From contig CADCVI010000159.1 of NCBI GenBank assembly GCA_902806105.1, positions 1 through 6,920 on the forward strand: a stretch of DNA of 6,920 nt. Direction: 5' to 3'. Shown piece by piece: positions 1-6,352 of the stretch. Position 1 is the stretch's first letter. Each line of letters starts with the position of its first letter. Source of the DNA: an uncultured Rubrobacteraceae bacterium. Lineage in GTDB: Bacteria; Actinomycetota; Rubrobacteria; Rubrobacterales; Rubrobacteraceae. The notes below the pieces were generated by a model. It saw nothing but the letters and a program-made list of their open reading frames with translations. It was not told the DNA's origin and ran no database searches. Made by a program: the position numbers and the translations under genes.

Positions 1-605
1 GTGATAACGCCCGCAAAGAAGAAGCGCAGACCCTGAACAGCCCCTTCGGCAAGATGCTCCGCATAACCAGGAACGGCGGCATCCCCGCAAACAACCCGTA
101 CTACAAGAACCCCAAGGTCCTGGGCAAGGACAAGGCCATCTGGGCCCGGGGGCTTCGCAACCCCTACAGCTTCGCCGTGCAGCCGGGGACCGGCCAGATC
201 TTTATCAACGACGTCGGCCTGAGCCGGGCCGAGGAGATAAACCGCGGCGCCAGGGGCGCAAACTACGGCTGGCCGAGGTACGAGGGCTACGAGAATAACG
301 TGCGCTATGCCGCCCCGATCTTCGCCTACCGCCACGGATTCAGCGCCACCACCGGGTGCGCCATCACCGGCGGCGCCTTCTACAACCCGCCGGTAGGGAA
401 CTTCCCGGCCGAATACGCAGGCGACTACTTCTTCGCGGACTTTTGTAGCGGTTGGATCCGCGTCAGGGACGCGGGGACGGGCGGCGTCTCGCCGTTCGCC
501 TCGAACCTCCAGAACCCCGTGGACCTTCAGGTAGGACCCGACGGCTCGCTGTACGTCCTGGAACGCGGCGCGGGCGCGGTCACCAGGGTAAGGTCCGGAG
601 GGTAG
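1..605 (+). CDS. PQQ-dependent sugar dehydrogenase-like protein, C-terminal part (cut by left edge)
   Basis: The reading frame is open from the left edge (first full codon at 3) to TAG at 603-605, giving 200 visible residues. The ATG at 54 is internal: the codons before it (ending NSPFGK) already match the family and the downstream paralogue (HVLLGK), so the true start lies outside the window. Visible landmarks of the glucose/sorbosone dehydrogenase six-bladed propeller are GKMLRITRNGG (visible residues 16-26), GLRNPYSF (50-57, the Arg-Asn pair that in soluble glucose dehydrogenase contacts PQQ), FINDVG (67-72), GANYGW (85-90) and ITGGAF (121-126). The frame ends right after a last propeller strand (SLYVLERG), so unlike its neighbour it has no PKD or other C-terminal module. 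The family oxidises aldose sugars outside the cytoplasm with PQQ and calcium, but the catalytic His region is beyond the edge, so activity and signal peptide cannot be judged. Family call is firm; substrate is unknown. Confidence 0.88.
   Translation, partial: DNARKEEAQTLNSPFGKMLRITRNGGIPANNPYYKNPKVLGKDKAIWARGLRNPYSFAVQPGTGQIFINDVGLSRAEEINRGARGANYGWPRYEGYENNVRYAAPIFAYRHGFSATTGCAITGGAFYNPPVGNFPAEYAGDYFFADFCSGWIRVRDAGTGGVSPFASNLQNPVDLQVGPDGSLYVLERGAGAVTRVRSGG
597..602 (+). promoter_or_regulatory. Shine-Dalgarno sequence for the second dehydrogenase
   Basis: GGAGGG lies inside the last codons of the upstream gene, four bases before the GTG at 607. It supports GTG 607 as the start and, with the one-base gap between genes, suggests translational coupling of the two paralogues. 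Confidence 0.6.
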
Positions 606-606
606 G

Positions 607-2970
607 GTGACCAGGACGTTTCGACGCGCCCCGTCCCGCGCTCCCCTCGTCCTGATCGCCGGTCTCGCTCTCGGCTTGGCCCTTCTCCTGGTGCTGGCGC
701 AGGAGGCTCGGGCCGCCACGACCCCGCCCGGCTTCATCGACGAGAGGATCGTCGGGGTGGGCGCCCCGACCGCGCTCGCGTTCACCCCCGACGGCAGGAT
801 GCTCGTCTCCTCGCAGCAGGGACAGCTCCGCGTGTACCGGGGCAGCACGCTCGTGCAGGACCCCGCGCTGGACCTTGCGGGCAAGGCCTGCACCAACTCC
901 GAGCGAGGCCTGCTGGGCGTCGCCGTGGACCCGAAGTTCGAGACGAACAAATTCGTCTACCTCTACTACACGTTCAACCGCTCCGGAACGTGCGTCAATC
1001 GGGTCTCGCGCTTCGTGCTCGGCGACAACAACGTCATCGCCCCGTCGAGCGAGAAGATCCTCGTAGACAACATCCCCTCGCCGGCCGGCAACCACAACGC
1101 CGGCGACGTGCACTTCGGCAAGGACGACAACCTGTACGTCAGCATCGGCGACGGGGGCTGCGATTACGCGCGCAACTCCGGCTGCGCCGGCAACAACGAC
1201 GCCGCTCGTGATCCGCACGTGCTCCTCGGCAAGATCCTCAGGATCACGCGCGACGGCGGCACTCCCGCCGACAACCCCTACGCGACGACGGGCGACAAGT
1301 GCGCGCTGTCCGGCTTCGCGTCGGCGGCCGGCCGTCAGTGCCAGGAGACCTTCGCTTTCGGGCTCAGGAACCCTTTCCGATTCGCCTTCGACCCGGACGC
1401 GCCGGCGACCCGCTTCTTTATCAACGACGTCGGTCAGGGCCGCTTCGAGGAGATAAACGAGGGCAGGTCCGGCGCCGACTACGGCTGGAACCACTGCGAG
1501 GGGAACTACGACAACCCCGACCGGCCCGGTATCGCCAACTGCCAGGCGAGCTTCACGGCCCCCATCCACGACTACGGCCGCAGCGTGGGCGCTTCCATTA
1601 CCGGCGGCGCGTTCGTGCCCAACGGGGTGTGGCCCGCCCGCTACAACGATTCTTACCTCTTCGGGGACTTCGTGAGCGGCAAGATCTTCAAGCTCGACGC
1701 CGGAACGAGGAGCGATTTCGTGACCGGGCTCGGCGGCGGTAGCGCGGTCGCCATGACCTTCGGTCCTTACGAGGATACCCAGGCGCTCTACTACACTACC
1801 TACGCCGGTGGCGGAGAAGTGCGCCGCGTCGCCTACACCCAGGCCCCGACCGCCTCCGTCTCCGTCGAGGGCGAGCCCTACGACGCTACCGCGCCCTACG
1901 AATTTACCTTCGACGGCTCCAAAAGCACCGGCGTTGGCGCCCTACGCTACGCCTGGGACTTCGGTGACGGGCAGACGGCCACGACGGCTGAGCCGACGGT
2001 CTCGCACACCTTCGCCGGGGCGACGAACCGGAGGGTCACCCTGACCGTCACGGACGGCAGCGGCAAGACCTCGTCCCCCGCGACCGTCGATGTCTATCCG
2101 GGCAACGACGCGCCAAGGCCGGTGGTCCAGGACCCAGGCGAGGGGGCGACGTTCGGAGTGGGCGAGGAGATCACGCTGACGGGCAGTGCCTCGGACCCGG
2201 AGGACGGGACCCTGAGCGGCACCGCCGTCTCCTGGGAGGTCGTGCGCCACCACAACGACAGCCACTCCCATCCCTACCGCTCCGGGAGCGGAACGAGCCT
2301 CTCGTTCCCCGCCCCGCCGCCCGAGGACATCTATGCGACCGGGCCGGGCAACTACCTGGAAGCACGCTTCAGCGCCACCGACTCGCGAGGTCTCAAGAGG
2401 ACGGTCACACGCAGAATAGAGCCGCGGCGCGTCCAGGTCTCCTTCGAGACGAGCCCGTCCGGACTCGGGCTCCAGGTGAACGGGGCCTCCATCAGCGGCC
2501 CCCGGACCCTGACCTCCTGGGAAGGCTACGACCTCTCCCTGAACGCCCCGTACCAGGGGGCCAACGGCCGGACCTACGCCTTCACCGGATGGTCGGACGG
2601 CGGCGCCCAGTCTCATGTCGTGAGGACGGGTACGGCCCCCGCAAGGTACACCGCGTTCTTCGCAGACGTCACCCCCAACTACGCCGCCCCCGTGATAAGC
2701 AGGTTGTCCCCGGTTCCTGGCGCGTCGACCCGTGACCGCACGCCGACGATAGGCGCGACCGTGCGGGACTCGCAGACGGACCTGGCGAAGGCAAACGTGG
2801 CGCTGATCGTCGACGGACGCAGGGTGAGGTTCTCCTACTCGCAAGCCTCCGACAGGCTCAAATACACGCCCCGCAATCCCCTGCGGGTGGGTACGCACAC
2901 GATACGCGTCGTCGCCAACGACGGGAGCCTGAGCAAGAGCCGAACCTGGCGTATCCGCATAACGGGGTAA
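607..2970 (+). CDS. Secreted PQQ-dependent sugar dehydrogenase-like protein with PKD and C-terminal Ig-like modules
   Basis: 787 residues starting at GTG. Residues 1-36 form a signal peptide: Arg-rich start, hydrophobic core about 14-31, likely cleavage after ARA. Residues about 40-410 are a glucose/sorbosone dehydrogenase propeller: GNHNAG at 161-166 with His163 in the position of the family's general base, GLRNPF 252-257 (Arg-Asn pair expected at PQQ), FINDVG 271-276, GADYGW 289-294, ITGGAF 331-336. Eight cysteines in the propeller (95, 129, 185, 193, 232, 245, 297, 312) could form disulfides. A PKD domain follows (about 412-497, signature YAWDFGDG 448-455), then an Ig-like segment (about 503-605) with HHNDSHSHP at 548-556, a segment with an FTGWSDGG motif (about 608-687), and a last Ig-like domain (about 692-787). 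There is no LPXTG motif or terminal membrane segment, so it is probably released or held non-covalently. It starts one base after its paralogue. PQQ use is inferred from the family; the sugar substrate is unknown, and a non-catalytic sugar-binding role is possible. Confidence 0.9.
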   Translation: MTRTFRRAPSRAPLVLIAGLALGLALLLVLAQEARAATTPPGFIDERIVGVGAPTALAFTPDGRMLVSSQQGQLRVYRGSTLVQDPALDLAGKACTNSERGLLGVAVDPKFETNKFVYLYYTFNRSGTCVNRVSRFVLGDNNVIAPSSEKILVDNIPSPAGNHNAGDVHFGKDDNLYVSIGDGGCDYARNSGCAGNNDAARDPHVLLGKILRITRDGGTPADNPYATTGDKCALSGFASAAGRQCQETFAFGLRNPFRFAFDPDAPATRFFINDVGQGRFEEINEGRSGADYGWNHCEGNYDNPDRPGIANCQASFTAPIHDYGRSVGASITGGAFVPNGVWPARYNDSYLFGDFVSGKIFKLDAGTRSDFVTGLGGGSAVAMTFGPYEDTQALYYTTYAGGGEVRRVAYTQAPTASVSVEGEPYDATAPYEFTFDGSKSTGVGALRYAWDFGDGQTATTAEPTVSHTFAGATNRRVTLTVTDGSGKTSSPATVDVYPGNDAPRPVVQDPGEGATFGVGEEITLTGSASDPEDGTLSGTAVSWEVVRHHNDSHSHPYRSGSGTSLSFPAPPPEDIYATGPGNYLEARFSATDSRGLKRTVTRRIEPRRVQVSFETSPSGLGLQVNGASISGPRTLTSWEGYDLSLNAPYQGANGRTYAFTGWSDGGAQSHVVRTGTAPARYTAFFADVTPNYAAPVISRLSPVPGASTRDRTPTIGATVRDSQTDLAKANVALIVDGRRVRFSYSQASDRLKYTPRNPLRVGTHTIRVVANDGSLSKSRTWRIRITG

Positions 2971-2991
2971 ACGAGCCCCGCATCCACGGTG

Positions 2992-3019
2992 CGCCCTCCC
3001 GCCGGGCCGGGAAAGGGCG
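2992..3019 (+). terminator. GC-rich hairpin after the dehydrogenase genes, possible terminator
   Basis: CGCCCT (2992-2997) pairs with AGGGCG (3014-3019) and CCC (2998-3000) with GGG (3009-3011), leaving a two-A bulge and an 8-base loop. It sits 21 bases after the stop of the dehydrogenase and before the PAC2 gene. No T-run follows directly, so it is not a classic intrinsic terminator; an alternative fold using 2996-3003 and 3016-3024 is about as good. Confidence 0.35.
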
Positions 3020-3036
3020 GGGAGACGCTCGCGTGG

Positions 3037-3042
3037 TAAGCT
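3037..3042 (+). promoter_or_regulatory. Candidate -10 box (TAAGCT) for a leaderless PAC2 transcript
   Basis: TAAGCT fits the TANNNT -10 pattern and ends six bases before the ATG at 3049. That spacing would place transcription start at or within a base or two of the start codon. No Shine-Dalgarno sequence is visible in the 20 bases before the ATG, which agrees with a leaderless mRNA, common in actinobacteria. No good -35 box is seen. Confidence 0.45.
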
Positions 3043-3048
3043 TGTTTT

Positions 3049-3933
3049 ATGGACAATAGATACATCCAATTGGAGCGCAGGCCCCAGTTAAACAGGCCCG
3101 TACTCATCGCCGGGTTCACCGGCTGGAACGACGCGGCGGAGGCGGCCAGCCTGGCCGTCGATACGCTCCGTGAGGAGTGGGGAGCCGAGCGGTTCGGCGC
3201 CTTCGTCGGCGAGGAATTCTACGACTACCAGTCCGTGAGGCCCCAGATCACGCTGGTCGAGGGCGTCACCCGGGTGGTGGAATGGCCCGAGAACGCGGCC
3301 TACGCGACGAACGGCGGCATCGAGGCTCTGGGGGGGCGCGATGCCATACTGATCTCCGGCCCCGAGCCGAACTTCCGGTGGAAGTCTTTCTGCCAGGGCG
3401 TCGTTGACCTCGCCCGCGAGTTCGACGCCTCTCTCGTCCTGACGATGGGGGCCCTTCTCGCCGACGTACCGCACTCCAGGCCCGTCTCCGTCGCCGCGAA
3501 CGCCCAGGACCCCTCGCTCGTGGAGAACCTGAAGCTCTCGGCCTCGCGCTACGAGGGCCCGACCGGGGTGACGGGCGTGCTGCACCGCTACGTCGCCGAG
3601 GCCGGCCTCCCGGCGGTCAGCTTCTGGGCCTCCGTGCCCCACTACCTGCCGAGCGTCCCCTCGGCCCCCGCAGCCCTGCAACTGTTGCAGAACTTGCAAG
3701 CGTTGGTAGGCGGTCCCCTGGATACCTCGCACCTGGAGCGAACCTCCGAGGACTACCAGCGCCAGGTCGCCGCGGCCGTCTCCCAGGACAACGACCTCTC
3801 CTCCTACGTCCAGATGCTGGAGGAGCGCTACGACGCCCAGGCCGACGGCGGGCCGAGGGACCTCCCCACCGGCGACGAGCTCGCCAGCGAGCTGGAACAG
3901 TTCCTGCGTGAGAAGGGCGACGAGGAGCAGTAG
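3049..3933 (+). CDS. PAC2 family protein
   Basis: 294 residues of the PAC2 family (named after a eukaryotic proteasome assembly chaperone; bacterial members include the mycobacterial Rv2125 type). Family landmarks are PVLIAGFTGWNDAAEAAS near residues 17-34, the EEFYDYQSVRP segment at 55-65, LISGPEPNFRW at 101-111, a second core strand LTMGALLADVPHSRP at 131-145, GPTGVTGVLH at 170-179, and SFWASVPHYLP at 191-201. It is soluble, with no signal peptide or membrane segment. The last 75 residues are predicted mainly helical and end in an acidic, Lys/Glu-rich tail. The ATG at 3049 has no Shine-Dalgarno but is preceded by a -10-like box, so leaderless translation is likely. Actinobacterial PAC2 proteins have no settled biochemical role; a link to the proteasome is suggested by the family name only and nothing nearby (no prcBA, mpa, pup) supports it. 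It converges with the cyclase gene, 32 bases away. Confidence 0.92.
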   Translation: MDNRYIQLERRPQLNRPVLIAGFTGWNDAAEAASLAVDTLREEWGAERFGAFVGEEFYDYQSVRPQITLVEGVTRVVEWPENAAYATNGGIEALGGRDAILISGPEPNFRWKSFCQGVVDLAREFDASLVLTMGALLADVPHSRPVSVAANAQDPSLVENLKLSASRYEGPTGVTGVLHRYVAEAGLPAVSFWASVPHYLPSVPSAPAALQLLQNLQALVGGPLDTSHLERTSEDYQRQVAAAVSQDNDLSSYVQMLEERYDAQADGGPRDLPTGDELASELEQFLREKGDEEQ

Positions 3934-3945
3934 CAACGCTTATCG

Positions 3946-3970
3946 CCTGGCGGGGGAGATCCCCGCTAGG
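3946..3970. terminator. Hairpin between convergent genes, probable two-way terminator
   Basis: Bases 3946-3955 (CCTGGCGGGG) pair with 3961-3970 (CCCCGCTAGG) over ten positions with one G-T wobble, around a five-base loop (GAGAT). It lies 12 bases after the PAC2 stop and overlaps the cyclase stop codon (3966-3968), so it can act on both strands. There is no T-run on either side, as is usual for high-GC actinobacterial hairpins. Confidence 0.55.
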
Positions 3971-4772
3971 GATCTAGCGGCACGAGCCCGACGGCCCTCA
4001 CCCAGGCCCCGCTCGCGGCTTCTACCTTGATCGGCGTGCAGAGCAGCGTCGCGCCGACCGCCGGCAGCGCCGCCAGGTTCGTCAGCTTCTCGATGTGGCA
4101 GTAGGCGCGTTCCGCCCCGGCATAGTGCGCGGGCCACAGCAGCGACGGGTCTCGCCTCTCCCGCCACTCCGCGCCGATCAAGGGATAGGGCCGGTCCAGG
4201 CTCCAGGCGTCCGTTCCCATGAGCTTCACGCCGCGCTCGACGAGATGGAGCACCGCCTCCCTCCCGAGGCCGCACCCGTACCCGAAGTATTCCTCCGTCC
4301 CCCACGCCTCGTCCGCCCCGGTTCGGAGGAGCAGGATCTCTCCGGGCGAGAGCTCGTGCCCGATACCCCGCAGGCGTTCCTCCACATCCCCCGGGGTGAC
4401 GAGGTATCCCGTAGGCAGGTCCGAGACGTCGAGCACGACGGCGGGGCCGACAAACAAGCTGAGGGGCACCTCGTCGATCCTCTGCGCCGGCTCGCCCTCG
4501 GAGGTTAGGGCATAGTGCCAGGGTGCGTCCACGTGCGTACCGGCGTGCGTGGAGAGCTCCGCTACTTCCCCGGCGAAACCCAGCCCTGTCGGCAGCGCCG
4601 CCGGCGGTATTCCGTACAGATGCTCCCACAGCTCGGCGCCGTCCTCGTGCGACACGGTTCTCAGACGCGGCGGGTTGGGCTCGCTCGGCGTCGGGCCTAC
4701 GGGACGGCTCAGATCCACCAGCCGGACTCGGCGCCCGAGCAGTTCCACGACGCCGCTATCTTCGATGCTCAT
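3966..4772 (-). CDS. Cyclase family protein (kynurenine formamidase-like metal hydrolase)
   Basis: 268 residues. The cyclase family signature STHAGTHVDAPWH is at residues 74-86 (His76, His80, Asp82 as metal ligands, His86 in the same motif). GTDAWSLDRP at 186-195 is a second family block. His217 and Glu228 (in HIEKLTNL) sit with about the spacing of the remaining His/Glu ligands of bacterial kynurenine formamidase KynB. Such enzymes bind divalent metal (often zinc or manganese) and hydrolyse amide or cyclic substrates such as N-formylkynurenine or isatin; no kyn genes are nearby, so the substrate is open. Start choice: the ATG at 4772 has GGAGGGG 11 bases upstream; the frame can be extended to a TTG at 4829, adding 19 residues without family resemblance and no ribosome site, so I prefer 4772. 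It is cytoplasmic, with no signal peptide. It follows the DUF456 gene by 126 bases on the same strand and may be read from that operon or separately. Confidence 0.9.
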   Translation of the reverse strand: MSIEDSGVVELLGRRVRLVDLSRPVGPTPSEPNPPRLRTVSHEDGAELWEHLYGIPPAALPTGLGFAGEVAELSTHAGTHVDAPWHYALTSEGEPAQRIDEVPLSLFVGPAVVLDVSDLPTGYLVTPGDVEERLRGIGHELSPGEILLLRTGADEAWGTEEYFGYGCGLGREAVLHLVERGVKLMGTDAWSLDRPYPLIGAEWRERRDPSLLWPAHYAGAERAYCHIEKLTNLAALPAVGATLLCTPIKVEAASGAWVRAVGLVPLDP

Positions 4773-4783
4773 AGGCCCACAAA

Positions 4784-4790
4784 CCCCTCC
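4784..4790 (-). promoter_or_regulatory. Shine-Dalgarno sequence for the cyclase gene
   Basis: On the minus strand GGAGGGG lies 11 bases before the ATG at 4772, slightly long spacing but the only good ribosome site here. It decides for this ATG over the TTG at 4829. Confidence 0.55.
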
Positions 4791-4832
4791 ACCAGTCCGT
4801 GCCGCGGGATCCAGCACCCGGGGCCACAAGCC

Positions 4833-4849
4833 CTTCGTTCCTCACGAAG
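4833..4849 (-). other. Small hairpin in the DUF456-cyclase gap
   Basis: CTTCGT (4833-4838) and ACGAAG (4844-4849) form a 6-bp stem with a 5-base loop within the 126-base gap between the DUF456 stop and the cyclase start. There is no T-run. It could be an attenuating or processing element, or chance; I see no convincing promoter in this gap. Confidence 0.25.
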
Positions 4850-4898
4850 CCCAAGGCATCGTTTCTGCGAGGAGCCCGCTGTTGCAGGAGGCGCGGTG

Positions 4899-5471
4899 TC
4901 AGTCGTAGAACAGGGCGAAGACGAAGAGGGCCACGCTCAGGACGCCGAGGAGGCCCTGTGCGACGGCGCCTGCGACGTAGCCGACGAGCACCCCGCCCGC
5001 GGCCCTGGACGTGCGCCGCCAGTCGTCGCCGCGGACGGGCCTGACCCTCGGTTGGTCTGCCGCGGCGCCCGTGGAGGGGCGGCGCTGGCGGCGGAGGTAC
5101 TCGCCTAGAAAGACGCCCCCGACGGAGCCGATCAGCAGCCCGAAGACCGCCCCTATCCCCAGGAAGAGCGCGCCGATCAGGGCGCCGACGAGGCCGCCTA
5201 TCGCCCCGCCCGCCGTGCCCCAAGGGCTCGCCCCGAACCTGCGGGCGCCGTAGCTCGTCGCCACGAAGTCCGCGACGAAGGCGAGGGCGGCGAAGAGGCC
5301 GAGGAGGACGAGGACCCCCGCCCCGACCACCTCGAAGTCCGTGAGGTAGGCGTAGACCAGGGCGGAGACGAAGATCAGGGGCACGCCCGGCAGCGCGGGG
5401 AGGACGCTCCCGGCGAGGCCCACGAGCATCACCGCCAGGGTGATCCAGAGTATCGGCTCGCTCTCGGCCAT
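4899..5471 (-). CDS. DUF456 family membrane protein
   Basis: 190 residues, very hydrophobic. The N-terminal block with VLPALPGVPLIF at 23-34 is the typical DUF456 pattern (a Pro-Gly rich break between two membrane helices). Predicted membrane segments are about 7-22, 29-43, 48-72, 86-105, 106-125 and 158-187. The middle (86-123) is extremely Gly-rich with repeated GxxxG-like spacing (GGLVGALIGALFLG), suggesting tightly packed helices. A polar, Arg-rich stretch at 126-157 separates the last segment and probably forms a loop of about 30 residues. Function of the family is unknown; no catalytic residues are evident. The ATG at 5471 lies six bases after the larE stop codon and has no clear Shine-Dalgarno sequence, so it is probably translated by coupling to larE. 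Confidence 0.87.
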   Translation of the reverse strand: MAESEPILWITLAVMLVGLAGSVLPALPGVPLIFVSALVYAYLTDFEVVGAGVLVLLGLFAALAFVADFVATSYGARRFGASPWGTAGGAIGGLVGALIGALFLGIGAVFGLLIGSVGGVFLGEYLRRQRRPSTGAAADQPRVRPVRGDDWRRTSRAAGGVLVGYVAGAVAQGLLGVLSVALFVFALFYD

Positions 5472-5477
5472 TGCCCG

Positions 5478-6350
5478 CTATCCGATCACCGGCAGGATCT
5501 TCTTGGGCTTCTTGCCGGGAAGCGGTAGCGCTGCGTTGAGGGAGCCTGACTTGTAGCCCGCGAGGTCGAGGGTCACGTACAAAAAGCCCGCGTCCGTGAG
5601 CTCCGCCGAGATCTCCGCCCGCTCCGCGAAGGCCCGCTCCAGCTCGTCCGGGCCGACTTCGAGGCGCGCGATCTCGCCGTGGTGGCGCACCCGGACCTGC
5701 CGGTAGCCCTTCGCGCGCATGAACTCCTCCGCCCGCGCAACCTGGGCGAGCTTCTCCGGCGTGATCTCCTGCCCGTATGGGAACCTGCTGGACAGGCACG
5801 CGAGCGCCGGCTTGTCCCAGGTCGGCAGCCCGAGGTACTTCGCCAGGTCCCGCACCTCGGCCTTCGAAACCCCCGCGATGCTCAACGGCGAGACGACCCC
5901 GAGCTCCCGCGCTGCCTTGCGCCCGGGACGGTAATCCCCCTCGTCGTCCTTGTTCGCCCCGTCCACGACGCACCCGTAGCCGCGCCGAACCGCCATCTCG
6001 TGCAGGTCCGAGTAGAGCGTGCTCTTGCAGAAGTAGCAGCGGTTCGTCGGGTTGCTGGCGTAGTTCGGATCGTCGAGCTCGCGGGTGTCGACCACGAGGT
6101 GCTCGACGCCCAGGGAGGAAGCGAAAGCCTCGGCCTGCCCGAGCTCCGACGGGAGGTACGTCTCGTTGTTCGAGGTGACGGCGAGCACCTTCCCCTCCGG
6201 CAGCGCCCGGGCCGCGACCGCGAGCGCGAGGCAGGAATCGACCCCGCCCGAGAACGCCACCAGAGCACTCCCGCGCGCCGCGACGATGGCTTCAAGCTCC
6301 GCGAGCCTCTCTTCCATCGCCTTCTCCGAAACCCCAGGGATGGTCTCCAT
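5478..6350 (-). CDS. larE: LarE-type ATP-dependent sulfur transferase (PP-loop)
   Basis: 290 residues. The PP-loop ATP pyrophosphatase motif SGGVDS is at 34-39, followed by the LarE pattern NETYLPSEL (62-70), NRCYFCKSTLY (103-113), VVDGANKDDEGDYRPG (128-143), SPLSIAGVSKAEVR (154-167) and PALACLSSRFPYG (181-193). In nickel-pincer cofactor synthesis LarE adenylates the pyridinium dicarboxylate mononucleotide made by LarB and inserts sulfur. Some LarE proteins sacrifice one cysteine (Cys176 in Lactiplantibacillus plantarum); others, as in Thermotoga maritima, hold a [4Fe-4S] cluster with that cysteine plus a CxxC pair. Here Cys105, Cys108 and Cys185 are all present, pointing to the cluster type. 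The start is ATG 6350, two bases after the peroxiredoxin stop, with GGAG eight bases upstream; the same frame stays open further upstream but only as a shadow of the peroxiredoxin gene. No larA, larB or larC lies in the window, so the real sulfur acceptor is uncertain. Confidence 0.9.
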   Translation of the reverse strand: METIPGVSEKAMEERLAELEAIVAARGSALVAFSGGVDSCLALAVAARALPEGKVLAVTSNNETYLPSELGQAEAFASSLGVEHLVVDTRELDDPNYASNPTNRCYFCKSTLYSDLHEMAVRRGYGCVVDGANKDDEGDYRPGRKAARELGVVSPLSIAGVSKAEVRDLAKYLGLPTWDKPALACLSSRFPYGQEITPEKLAQVARAEEFMRAKGYRQVRVRHHGEIARLEVGPDELERAFAERAEISAELTDAGFLYVTLDLAGYKSGSLNAALPLPGKKPKKILPVIG

Positions 6351-6352
6351 GC

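Noticed and set aside
54..605. Complete 183-residue gene starting at ATG 54
   Set aside because: The frame is open to the left edge and the residues before this Met fit the family, so it is an internal Met in a truncated gene.
580..1569. Long antisense open frame (329 codons) opposite the second dehydrogenase
   Set aside because: It lies wholly opposite a gene with clear domains; composition (Val/Arg/Gly/Ala-rich, no motif) is what the complement of high-GC codons yields.
2650..2970. Cell-wall sorting signal at the end of the secreted dehydrogenase
   Set aside because: No LPXTG, no hydrophobic tail and no basic end; the protein stops within an Ig-like strand (RIRITG).
1942..3069. Antisense open frame of 375 codons across the PKD/C-terminal region and into PAC2
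   Set aside because: No recognisable domain, low-complexity Arg/Gly-rich composition, and it crosses the intergenic hairpin and promoter region; a high-GC shadow.
3871..3933. Pup-like C-terminus on the PAC2 protein (acidic, ending in EEQ)
   Set aside because: Pup ends with a Gly-Gly followed by Glu/Gln; here the end is GDEEQ with no di-glycine, so the resemblance is only compositional.
3088..3936. Antisense open frame of 282 codons opposite PAC2
   Set aside because: Complement of a well-recognised gene, with no motifs of its own.
4515..5108. Plus-strand open frame of 197 codons opposite the cyclase start and DUF456
   Set aside because: No motif, no ribosome site, opposite two supported genes and their intergenic gap.
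4756..5973. Minus-strand open frame of 405 codons in another phase across DUF456 and larE
   Set aside because: Extremely Arg/Gly/Pro-rich translation with no motifs, overlapping two genes with strong family signatures in the right phase.
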